DNA of 64,000 nucleotides from JANSYL01 sp963921255 (GTDB lineage: Bacteria > Pseudomonadota > Alphaproteobacteria > Rhodobacterales > Rhodobacteraceae), in assembly GCA_963921255.3 (NCBI GenBank), contig CAWUEW020000003.1, positions 496,001 to 560,000 of the forward strand, written 5' to 3'. The notes beneath the pieces are model-generated. The model saw nothing but the letters and a program-made list of their open reading frames with translations. It did no database searches and had not been told where the DNA came from. The first letter of the stretch is position 1, and every line of letters starts with the position of its first letter. The translations under genes and the position numbers were made by a program. This document shows positions 32,907 through 40,099 of this stretch, one piece after another.

Positions 32907-33145
32907 TTCCACCTCCTTTGCGGAAATCCGGAGGTTTTCTGCCGGAATTCTGTCGGCGCTTTGCCGGTTTCCGAGGCTTCGGTGACGGCGGTGATCAGGG
33001 CAACATAGTCTTGCGACTGTGCAATGTCCTGGAGGATCACATGCCGGATATAACCCGCCTGGGTCATGCCTTTGGCCGCAATGACTTTCATCATGGCGTT
33101 GTACTGGCCATCGGTCAGCGTGGTGCGGGCTTCGAGGTCTTTCAC
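32903..33145 (-). CDS. Phage hypothetical protein (80 aa), possible ribbon-helix-helix
   Basis: An 80-aa protein, MKDLEARTTLTDGQYNAMMK at the start, with a G-Y-I-R-H-V-I-L-Q-D-I segment that could be the second helix of a ribbon-helix-helix fold; this is only suggestive. It overlaps the upstream gene by 4 bp and the leader ORF start by 4 bp, as expected in a compact early operon. Confidence 0.6.
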   Translation of the reverse strand: MKDLEARTTLTDGQYNAMMKVIAAKGMTQAGYIRHVILQDIAQSQDYVALITAVTEASETGKAPTEFRQKTSGFPQRRWK

Positions 33146-33441
33146 AACGTCCCTCCCACATCCGGGTACGCGGTTACGAAACCATCGTCCTCGAGGTCTT
33201 CCACGTCTTTGCGCTCCAGCTCAGCCAGATACGTCCAGCTGAGCGCAGCATCGAGATCATCGCCGCCGCCCGCCTCAATCCCGTGCAGGGTGATCTGCGA
33301 GAACGGAAAGGTCTTGCGCGTCACCCATGCGCCATCCGTCTCGCGGACTTCCCCTGTAATGGCGTCCATCAGATCCTCGTCCTTGAGATCGCGGATGCGG
33401 TCCAGGAAAGCGTCACGCGCTGTGCCGGAGAAAGGGGTCAT
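33142..33441 (-). CDS. Phage hypothetical protein (99 aa)
   Basis: A 99-aa acidic protein starting MTPFSGTARDAFLDRIRDLK and ending DGFVTAYPDVGGTL. The start at 33441 has AAAGGAT upstream; a longer form from 33537 overlaps the opposite-strand gene and is not favoured. No family is recognised. It overlaps the next gene by 4 bp. Confidence 0.6.
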   Translation of the reverse strand: MTPFSGTARDAFLDRIRDLKDEDLMDAITGEVRETDGAWVTRKTFPFSQITLHGIEAGGGDDLDAALSWTYLAELERKDVEDLEDDGFVTAYPDVGGTL

Positions 33442-33539
33442 GTCACGCGATCCTTTCCCTGTTAGACTGTGTGGCGCGACCCGCCCCGACCGACGGGCCG
33501 CGCCGATCCACGCAGCGCTCGGGAAGGAAAGCGGCATGG

Positions 33540-34076
33540 ATGTTGGGGGGTTTGAGTGAATGGATCGTCGCCGTTGCGAGCATCATCGCTGCTTGGGCGA
33601 GCACCGTCGCCGCCTTGACGGGGGTTTGGACCTACAAAAGACAGAGACGCAAGGACATGCGACAGCCACCGATCTTTGAAGTGACCCCAGAGCAGGACGC
33701 CCTGATCCCGGATGTTCTGCATCTTGGCGTCACTGTCCGCAATCAAGAGACTGCCGACTACGTCCTTGAAGGCATTGACGCCCGGTACCCGATCTTTATC
33801 GCTGAAAAGGATATCCCGCAAAGTTTTCACGGACCGGGGCACCCGGTGGACTGGGCGGGCGTCGAGAATGTGCCCTTGCACAGGTTTGTGCCAGCGGGGC
33901 GGCGCACAAGAAGAAACGGCGACCATTACAGTTTCTCGCTTTCCGGCAAAGCCAGGTTCGCCTTTTCCAGCCGCGCCACACGCGCCTCGATCTGGTTTGT
34001 CTGGTCCTGGAAAGATGAGTCCCGCTCCCGCAAGACGCGAAAAAGCATCCACATGGCGCCCAAGGTGACGAGTTGA
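33540..34076 (+). CDS. Small membrane-anchored phage protein
   Basis: A 178-aa protein with one N-terminal transmembrane helix (WIVAVASIIAAWASTVAALT), a basic stretch, and a cytoplasmic or periplasmic domain (PPIFEVTPEQDALIPDVLHL). GGAAGG precedes the ATG. Its last about 50 codons are antisense to the minus-strand gene at 33926-34117 and have an odd Ser/Arg/Trp-rich composition, so the natural C-terminus may be lost or replaced. It is oriented against the early operon, as lysogenic accessory genes often are. Confidence 0.5.
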   Translation: MLGGLSEWIVAVASIIAAWASTVAALTGVWTYKRQRRKDMRQPPIFEVTPEQDALIPDVLHLGVTVRNQETADYVLEGIDARYPIFIAEKDIPQSFHGPGHPVDWAGVENVPLHRFVPAGRRTRRNGDHYSFSLSGKARFAFSSRATRASIWFVWSWKDESRSRKTRKSIHMAPKVTS

Positions 34077-34117
34077 CCTGCGAAGACCACAAGATGCGAG
34101 ACCATCTGGAATGTCAT
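33926..34117 (-). CDS. Small phage protein with membrane helix and coiled coil
   Basis: A 63-aa protein: an N-terminal hydrophobic helix (MVSHLVVFAGQLVTLGAMWM) and a C-terminal charged coiled coil (QTNQIEARVARLEKANLAL). It overlaps the cro-like gene by 4 bp, suggesting co-transcription, and overlaps the convergent plus-strand gene by about 150 bp. Function unknown. Confidence 0.55.
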   Translation of the reverse strand: MTFQMVSHLVVFAGQLVTLGAMWMLFRVLRERDSSFQDQTNQIEARVARLEKANLALPESEKL

Positions 34118-34347
34118 GCCGCGTCTTCCGTGTCGGGGGCGGAGGGGGTGTGGGCGTGTTCGGCGAACCACGAGGTCATCGGGACCGCGCCGTCCGTCAC
34201 TTCTTCGATCCGGTACGCCAAGCGCAAGCTGGGGCGGCGACGGCCAGAGAGTAGATCGTGGACGCACCCTTTCGATGAATTGAGCTGGCCCGCGATTTTA
34301 GTGAGCGAGGTTCCGGTGGATTTCAGATATCGGCGAAACAGTTCCAT
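34114..34347 (-). CDS. Cro-like helix-turn-helix regulator
   Basis: A 77-aa DNA-binding protein with a compact HTH (TSLTKIAGQLNSSKGCVHDL, then LSGRRRPSLRLAYRIEEVT), typical of Cro/YdaS-like phage regulators. It is divergent from the XRE repressor gene across an 85-bp operator region. The chosen ATG at 34347 gives MELFRRYLKSTG; an upstream ATG at 34365 is possible. It heads the minus-strand early operon. Confidence 0.75.
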   Translation of the reverse strand: MELFRRYLKSTGTSLTKIAGQLNSSKGCVHDLLSGRRRPSLRLAYRIEEVTDGAVPMTSWFAEHAHTPSAPDTEDAA

Positions 34348-34362
34348 GAAGGAATAATCGCA

Positions 34363-34399
34363 CATAGCGAATATCGCGTCAAGCAGATTAATCGCTATG
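34363..34399. promoter_or_regulatory. Cro/CI operator candidate
   Basis: In the divergent spacer the 8-bp half-sites CATAGCGA (34363-34370) and TCGCTATG (34392-34399) form a perfect inverted repeat with a 21-bp gap, and related TCGC/GCGA motifs lie between. The position between divergent cro-like and repressor genes suggests the immunity operator. Confidence 0.5.
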
Positions 34400-34432
34400 G
34401 GAGATTTTGTTGCGTAGGCGAGCGGAGGCAGA

Positions 34433-34768
34433 ATGCAGGCCATGAAATATCGAATCAAACACCTGCGCACCCTGAAAGGGTGGACACTTGCGGAGCTGGC
34501 GCGAAAAGTCGGCACATCTCAAGGCTACTTGTCCGATTTGGAGCGCGGAAAGCGTACTGGTAGCATACCGATGCTTCGGGCGTTGGCCAAAGTGTTCGAA
34601 GTTCTCGAATCTGAAATTTTTGAACCAGAATCGGAGCAAGACCTATTAGTGATGGAGCATATGACCTATTTTATGAGTTTGTCTCCGGAAGATCAGGAAG
34701 CGGTTTGCCGCCACGCCCGCAGCCTCTGCTCCAGCGACCCCATACTTGATCGTATACGGATGGTCTGA
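34433..34768 (+). CDS. XRE-family phage repressor-like regulator
   Basis: A 111-aa protein with an N-terminal XRE HTH at about residues 8-62 (LRTLKGWTLAELARKVGTSQ, then GYLSDLERGKRTGSIPML). The C-terminal part is short (VMEHMTYFMSLSPEDQEAVC) and lacks the peptidase domain of LexA-like CI proteins, so induction by RecA cleavage is not expected. It is likely the lysogeny repressor of the prophage. Confidence 0.82.
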   Translation: MQAMKYRIKHLRTLKGWTLAELARKVGTSQGYLSDLERGKRTGSIPMLRALAKVFEVLESEIFEPESEQDLLVMEHMTYFMSLSPEDQEAVCRHARSLCSSDPILDRIRMV

Positions 34769-34935
34769 GGTGTTCTGGAATACTAAGCACCAAAACGATG
34801 AACTCAAGCGCACTGATGTTTGGTTGCGACTGCTTTTTCATCGCCATCGAATACGCCGCCACCCTCGTCTCCGCAACACCGACTTCGCGTCAACTTAAGA
34901 CACAAAACCTGCGCCACCCGAACAAGAACACGCCG

Positions 34936-35463
34936 ATGATACGTAAACGCTTTGCGCTATTGATTTTGCTGACCCTCGCGACGGCACCCCTCCGCGCCGA
35001 CGAACTTGGATCTTCGCCCGGGTGGCAGTTTTTTGAAGAGCGGGACCCGTTTAGCGGCGCGAACACTTCTCGTGCCGTCTTTCCTTCCGATGCGGACTCC
35101 GCAGTCGGCTATGACCATCCGAGGGCTCTGGTCGTGCGTTGCTCGCCGGACCCTCCGGGCTTCGAAGTTATCATGGTCAGCGATGGCTACATCGGAAGCC
35201 GGAACGATCGAATCCCGATGAGGTTTCGATTTGGCGACAACGTGCCCGTAGAAGAGCGCTGGCATGAATCGACAAGCGGAACGGCGGCATTCTTGCCGCG
35301 TGGCTACCAGGATTTCTTGGCGGGCCTCGCATCGCGCGAAGATTTTGTTTTCGAGATCACGGACTATCGGGGTTCTACATCCCACGCACGTTTCAGCGGT
35401 CTATCTGTCAATGATGACGCGCTTGAATATGTTTTGGGCGGATGCGACGGAGAGGCACCATGA
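34936..35463 (+). CDS. Secreted protein, possibly VasI-like beta fold
   Basis: A 175-aa exported protein with a signal peptide (MIRKRFALLILLTLATAPLR, then AD). The domain pattern (WQFFEERDPFSGANTSRAVF, then VVRCSPDPPGFEVIMVSDGY, then WHESTSGTAAFLP, then ARFSGLSV) resembles small beta proteins of the VasI/TagO type in which a basic C-terminal FxGL strand closes the fold; this is tentative. It overlaps the next membrane-protein gene by 4 bp (ATGA). A pair expressed from the lysogenic strand of a prophage could be a moron. Confidence 0.6.
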   Translation: MIRKRFALLILLTLATAPLRADELGSSPGWQFFEERDPFSGANTSRAVFPSDADSAVGYDHPRALVVRCSPDPPGFEVIMVSDGYIGSRNDRIPMRFRFGDNVPVEERWHESTSGTAAFLPRGYQDFLAGLASREDFVFEITDYRGSTSHARFSGLSVNDDALEYVLGGCDGEAP

Positions 35464-35894
35464 CATTTCTGCGTTTCGTGTTTCAGTCCGTTGTGGCGGT
35501 CGTTTTTGCATCCGTATCTTTGCTGCCGATGGCGCCTGCCATAAGCGCCATGCCTGAGCGTTTTCACCTACCAACAAGTTTGATTATTTTCCTTTTGGCT
35601 TCCTTGGTGATTGCGTCAGCTCCAACAGTACGCCGGGCCTTTGGCAGGTCTTTTTGTGTGTTAGGGGCCGCCGTGTTTGTACTTCCCATATCGACTATTC
35701 TTTTATCTGGATCGATTGTGGCCGCTGAGGAAGACGCCGTCGGTGCGACTGCAGGCTTGTTGGCGGGTGGCACCATAGCGTTTCTGTCTGGGATACTGAG
35801 TTGGTGGGTGGGAGGCTTGCTGCTTTTTATCGGGTTAATCCTGTCATTAGGTGGTCGCCGGGAAGTCGTAGTCGTAAGCTCAGAGCCAAACTGA
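35460..35894 (+). CDS. Four-helix membrane protein of unknown function
   Basis: A 144-aa protein with about four transmembrane segments (at approximately residues 5-30, 40-58, 68-90 and 95-135) and almost no soluble part. It is translationally coupled to the secreted 175-aa protein through an ATGA overlap. It could be a prophage lysogenic-conversion or immunity function; no family is recognised. Confidence 0.6.
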   Translation: MTFLRFVFQSVVAVVFASVSLLPMAPAISAMPERFHLPTSLIIFLLASLVIASAPTVRRAFGRSFCVLGAAVFVLPISTILLSGSIVAAEEDAVGATAGLLAGGTIAFLSGILSWWVGGLLLFIGLILSLGGRREVVVVSSEPN

Positions 35895-35939
35895 ATAAGC
35901 GGTAACCGGTGCAACTTTTCATCATCCTGTGACAGCATC

Positions 35940-36065
35940 TTGTGGGTGTTGTGCGCCCTGTTTGCTTATCTTATGGCCGCGGACGGCAAGAAGGGGATGG
36001 CGGCCCTCTGGGGCTTTCTGCTGGGCCCCATTGGCGTTGTGATCGCCGTCTTCATGCGCGACTGA
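35940..36065 (+). CDS. Small membrane protein (41 aa)
   Basis: A short ORF from a TTG start at 35940 encodes a hydrophobic N-terminal helix, a basic turn (ADGKKGMAALWG) and a second helix (FLLGPIGVVIAVFM). The composition is typical of small inner-membrane proteins. The start codon is weakly supported; an internal ATG gives only 29 aa. Confidence 0.35.
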   Translation: MWVLCALFAYLMAADGKKGMAALWGFLLGPIGVVIAVFMRD

Positions 36066-36088
36066 GGGGGGTGAGAGGGGGATACGTG

Positions 36089-36361
36089 ATGCCCGAATTC
36101 GAGACAACTCAAGACGTGATAGACCGCCTGACCGAGGCGATCAAAGGTCAGTGTCAGATTACCGAAGCACTACTGTGTGCCATCAAATTGGATCACCCTG
36201 AACTTCACAACCTGATTGTTCGGGCGCTTCAGGTGTTGGTCGAGACACGTCGGAATGAGACGGTTGCGCAACTCCTTGACGCTCTTCGGAGCGCAGAACT
36301 TGGAGAAGATGGCGAATCCGCTCGGCCGAAAATCCACCTTGTGAAGGATAATCCAGACTAA
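36089..36361 (+). CDS. Small helical protein (90 aa)
   Basis: A 90-aa, mostly helical acidic protein (MPEFETTQDVIDRLTEAIKG start) with GAGAGGGGG upstream of the ATG. No family is recognised. It is the last gene of the prophage remnant before element copy 3; 147 bp without a visible gene follow. Confidence 0.55.
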   Translation: MPEFETTQDVIDRLTEAIKGQCQITEALLCAIKLDHPELHNLIVRALQVLVETRRNETVAQLLDALRSAELGEDGESARPKIHLVKDNPD

Positions 36362-36541
36362 CTGTGCCGTGTGGTTGTTCAGTCATTTCAGCCCTCACGA
36401 GTTTCGGGTTGCATGATAGTCCACTTGCGTCGGAAATGGAATAGGACTTCATGCGGGACTGAGGGCATAGGGGGATTGGTCAAAACTGTACGAATACAGT
36501 ATTGAAAAGGGAATTATATCGCAAAGTAACACTGCTCTGGA

Positions 36542-36712
36542 TTATTCCTGTTCCAGCTTTGGCCTCCCGGCTTTGAGCGGATTAAAGAACGCGCCGCCCA
36601 AGTCTTCCATATCCGCACCCGGCATGTCGTATTCAGTTTCCATCTCGGCCTTGGTTGGCTGGAAGTGAGAATCGGCCAGCTTTTCTTTAAGCGTTTTGGG
36701 TTTGTTGGTCAT
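36542..36712 (-). CDS. 56-aa conserved element ORF, copy 3
   Basis: Identical to the ORF of copies 1 and 2, in the same position between nuclease and right end. It stays intact although the methyltransferase upstream is broken. Confidence 0.5.
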   Translation of the reverse strand: MTNKPKTLKEKLADSHFQPTKAEMETEYDMPGADMEDLGGAFFNPLKAGRPKLEQE

Positions 36713-36727
36713 GTTTGGCGCTCGCGT

Positions 36728-37810
36728 TTAGTTGTTTGATTTTCGGCGGTTACAGTACTTGCAAAGCATTTGGCAGTTATCCGCCACGGTCTTTCCACCT
36801 TGTGACCAAGGCTTGATATGGTCACCTTCCATCTGACTTATGTCAAATTGCTCGTTACAGATCGGGCAAACACCGTCTTGACGCTCAAACGCCTCAAGCT
36901 TCATCGCGCCTGTGAACGCCCTAATGCTCAGGTGCCGCTCATCGCCGTCCAGCACGTAAGGATAGACGCCCGCTTTCCGTGTCACGTCATCATCCATGAG
37001 CAGACGCTTGATCTCTGCCTCAAGCGTGTCAGGGTCCAGATCGGTCTCTTTGAATTGGTTGTAGAGCGGCCCCCATGCAACGCCTTTCATCTCTTTGCGA
37101 TACTTGGGAAACGTCGCGTGCACCCAATCGATGACAGAGCGGAAGTGGTTCCATAGCGTAACGGCGCTGTTGTCGCGCTGATGCGCCGACATGTAGCTTT
37201 CAACATCACCGTCATTGATCCACCTGATCGCAGTTTCAAGGTAGTCCTGACGGATGGAATGGCCTTTCAGGTACTTGCTGCCGATGCTGTAAGCTGGGCA
37301 GTTTGGTCGGCTGAAATACCTCTTTGCATCCGACACCCAAAGCCCGTGATAGACGGCGTTTCGCAATTCCTGGTCGGTCAGAATCTCGCCCGCAATGTTG
37401 ATCACCTCGAACCACTCCAGTCTCTCGCTGTCCGTCCCGGAGCAGGTGTAGATCATGAGATCATAGTTCAGGATTTGCTCTTGATGGTCAGCTTGCAGGT
37501 TGTGGAAAGCCAGCCCGTCAATGGAAAAAGCACCCTTCACGTATTGGCAAACCGAGATGGTGCGCTGCTGGCCGTCAATGATCTCGAACCTGTCATTGCC
37601 AATATCGGCCCAATACATGGTGTTGAGGGGAAGCCCGTTGCGGATCGTGTTGATCACGGCGTCACGCTGCTTGTCGCCATAGACAAATTCGCGTTGATAG
37701 GCAGGCCGTATATCAAGCTTGCCGCCATATCCCCGGACACCGCCGTCCCCGCCGTCGCAGTAGCCTTCAACCAGTTCCCGGACGGTCACTGTACGCAAGT
37801 CAATTTTCAT
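36728..37810 (-). CDS. DUF262/HNH nuclease, copy 3
   Basis: A 360-aa nuclease identical to copies 1 and 2. Because the methyltransferase of this element is frameshifted and ends early, normal ATGA coupling is lost and translation here may be reduced. If active it would depend on methylase made by copies 1 and 2. Confidence 0.9.
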   Translation of the reverse strand: MKIDLRTVTVRELVEGYCDGGDGGVRGYGGKLDIRPAYQREFVYGDKQRDAVINTIRNGLPLNTMYWADIGNDRFEIIDGQQRTISVCQYVKGAFSIDGLAFHNLQADHQEQILNYDLMIYTCSGTDSERLEWFEVINIAGEILTDQELRNAVYHGLWVSDAKRYFSRPNCPAYSIGSKYLKGHSIRQDYLETAIRWINDGDVESYMSAHQRDNSAVTLWNHFRSVIDWVHATFPKYRKEMKGVAWGPLYNQFKETDLDPDTLEAEIKRLLMDDDVTRKAGVYPYVLDGDERHLSIRAFTGAMKLEAFERQDGVCPICNEQFDISQMEGDHIKPWSQGGKTVADNCQMLCKYCNRRKSNN

Positions 37811-38918
37811 GACTGGAACTTACGGGATTTTATAAAAATTCGTCTATAAATACAATGAACTACGTCGTTTCCACTTTCATCCTCCAGATAGTTTCCCCGG
37901 GAAGGCTTCCCTTTGAGCATAGGGTATCCATTCGCCTTTTGGCCTGACAATCCGGTTTTCCTTCCCCCATCCAGCCTCTTTTCAACGTAGTCGTCATAGA
38001 ACTTATGGCTTTTGAAGCCATGGTCCCACAAAGACGAAAACCCCAATATCTCGAACTGATCGGGATTGTACTTGTCCAGAAAGGTGATCGGCACACCCAT
38101 CGCTCCGGCCCAATCCATCGGAATATCATTGGTCTTGCTGACCTCGATAGCGTCGTAATTGTCGTAAGTCGGGTAATCCTCAGGCGCATACCTGCGGTAC
38201 AGGATCAGTTCCTCGTGCCGCTTGTCATGGTCGAGGTTCGTGAACCAGCGAACGCCTTTGACCTTGATAAACCTGTTTCCACCTTCATCAATCCATGCCG
38301 TCGCAGCATCAAGTGGATAGTGATCCGGAACTCCAAACGTCCGATCCCCGCTCTTGATGCTGGGGCCGAACCAGACCTTGTTATCCTTGATCAGTGGGAA
38401 AAAGTCCTTGTAGGTGACAGCGTTCATGTTTCCGATAATCAGAAATTTTTGTCGTATTTCATCAACTGCGCGACGTATTCGCGGAACAATGAAAAGGGCG
38501 GGTTCGTCACCACGATGTCCGCTTGCTTGAGAATGTCGATGCATTCCTGAGTGCGAAAATCGCCGTCACCATCCAGATGGGTAATGCCGATATCCTCGGC
38601 CCTTGGTACAACATCCCCGTCCCGGAAACCGTCATATTCCAGTTTGATCGCCCGCTCGCAGTCATGCCGCGAAAAAAGGTCCGGATTCTGGTTCTTGTAG
38701 CAGGTGGTGATCAGTTTCCTGAGACCCAGAAACTCGAAGTTGTGACTGAAATAGTGAAAGAAGTTGCTGACGCGCGGATCGTCGCAGTTGCAATAGACAA
38801 CCTTGCCTTTGAAATGCTTCTTATAGTGACGCAGTTCGTTTTCTATGTCTGACAGTTGCGTGTAGAACTCATCGTTCTTGGCCTTTCTGGCCGAGATAAG
38901 GTTTTGTGCCATGATCAC
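37807..38918 (-). pseudogene. EcoRI-family adenine methyltransferase, copy 3 (1-bp frameshift)
   Basis: The run of six A present in copies 1 and 2 has five here (plus-strand T-run 38446-38450). Translation stops at 38439 after 159 aa, just past the NPPF motif, giving an ending YDKNF in place of YDKKFL. The remaining reading frame to 37807 is otherwise intact, so a single slip would restore the protein. Copy 4 carries the identical deletion. Sequence downstream of the shift matches the intact copies. Confidence 0.93.
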
Positions 38919-39904
38919 GCACCATTGCGCGTGATTGGCTTTGCTCCGCTGCTCAACCCGTTATCGGCAATCAGGTCCACGTAGCGCAGCCGCTTTCCGT
39001 CCATCCCCGAGACCAAGCTGCCCATCTGGTCGATGGTATCTTTTGGGCGGTTGTTGTGGCGCCCCGAGAACTCGTCCACGTAGCGTTGCAGGTGTTTGGG
39101 CGACATTTTGTGATACACGCCATCAACGCCGCGCTTCATGGGTGCCCAGAAGCTTTCCAGCCCGTTTGTATGAGCCATATCGCGGACGTACTCGCCCGCT
39201 GAATGGTTTACCGCCTCATGGGGCCTGTCGATGCCCTTATACGCCTTGGCCTCATCCGTGTAGACTTGTGCGCCATCGGCGGTGTGATCGGTCACGAAAC
39301 CCTGCAACGTCTCCGCGTCGGTCCTCTCAACCACCTTGGCATGAACCTTTCCCGTCGCACGGTCGCGGACACCAGAAACGGCGCTCTTGCCCACCGCCCC
39401 GCGCCCGGCTCTCAACTTCTTCTTCGCGTGCTTGTTCTTCTCCTTGCCACCCATATAGGTCTCATCGGCCTCAACCGGGCCGTCAAAGATCGGCGTCTTG
39501 GTCGCATAGGCTTCCCGAAGGCGATGCAGCATGAACCAAGCAGCCTTCTGGCCGATCCCAAGTTCCCGGTGCAACTTCATCGAAGACACACCCTTGAGGC
39601 TGGTTGTAAACAGGTAAATTCCAACGGCCCAAACCCGGTAAGACAGTTTGGAACTCTGCATGACACTGCCAATCCGAACTGTGAACATCGGCTTGTTGGG
39701 GCAATCCCGGCAACGGTGGGTCATGCTCTTGTGGTTAACGCCAACCCGAACATTGTCCGATCCGCAATGCGGGCAATAAGGACCATCCGGCCAACGTTGT
39801 TCCTCGATCCACTCTCGCGCTTTGGTCTCATCGCTGAACATGTCCGCGATTTGCAGAAGCGTCAAACCTTTGCGCTGATGCTTGCCGGGTGCTTTCTGTG
39901 TCAT
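38915..39904 (-). CDS. IS1595-family transposase, copy 3
   Basis: A 329-aa transposase identical to copy 2 (Ser102, Leu87), with the full DDE set and zinc ribbon. It overlaps the methyltransferase start by 4 bp. The promoter region within the left end matches the other copies. Confidence 0.96.
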   Translation of the reverse strand: MTQKAPGKHQRKGLTLLQIADMFSDETKAREWIEEQRWPDGPYCPHCGSDNVRVGVNHKSMTHRCRDCPNKPMFTVRIGSVMQSSKLSYRVWAVGIYLFTTSLKGVSSMKLHRELGIGQKAAWFMLHRLREAYATKTPIFDGPVEADETYMGGKEKNKHAKKKLRAGRGAVGKSAVSGVRDRATGKVHAKVVERTDAETLQGFVTDHTADGAQVYTDEAKAYKGIDRPHEAVNHSAGEYVRDMAHTNGLESFWAPMKRGVDGVYHKMSPKHLQRYVDEFSGRHNNRPKDTIDQMGSLVSGMDGKRLRYVDLIADNGLSSGAKPITRNGA

Positions 39905-40099
39905 AGCTCACCTCTTGAAGTGACTATATGTTATATCACAGAGTCACTAGGGGCAAGGAAAATGTTACTTTGCGATATAATTCCCTAAAACCGCAACAGA
40001 AGCGTGGCGAATGGGGCACATAGCCCGTAAGCTGCCCGTGTTTTGGGGGTGTTCCGCGTTTTGGCGCCGCCCGTGTTCTGTTGGGGGAGAGCAGGCCCT

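Larger units (their letters stand above)
36509..39985 (-). mobile_element. IS1595-family element with R-M-like cargo, copy 3 (methyltransferase broken)
   Basis: A 3477-bp element, 1 bp shorter than copies 1 and 2 because of a deletion in the methyltransferase. Terminal repeats are at 36509-36531 and 39963-39985. The flanks ATTGAAAA and TAAAACCG do not match. It separates the prophage remnant from ntrY and is in direct orientation with copy 2, providing about 3.5 kb of homology for excision of the 10.8 kb in between. Confidence 0.97.

Noticed and set aside
37807..38544. A separate 245-aa gene starting inside copy 3 methyltransferase
   Set aside because: The apparent start arises only because the frameshift joins the downstream methyltransferase frame to an out-of-frame stretch; no Shine-Dalgarno is present.
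22201..39985. Copies 2 and 3 with the prophage as a composite transposon
   Set aside because: The outer flanks CAACCTTA and TAAAACCG do not match as a target duplication, and the cargo is a prophage with its own logic. Independent insertions or recombination are more likely.
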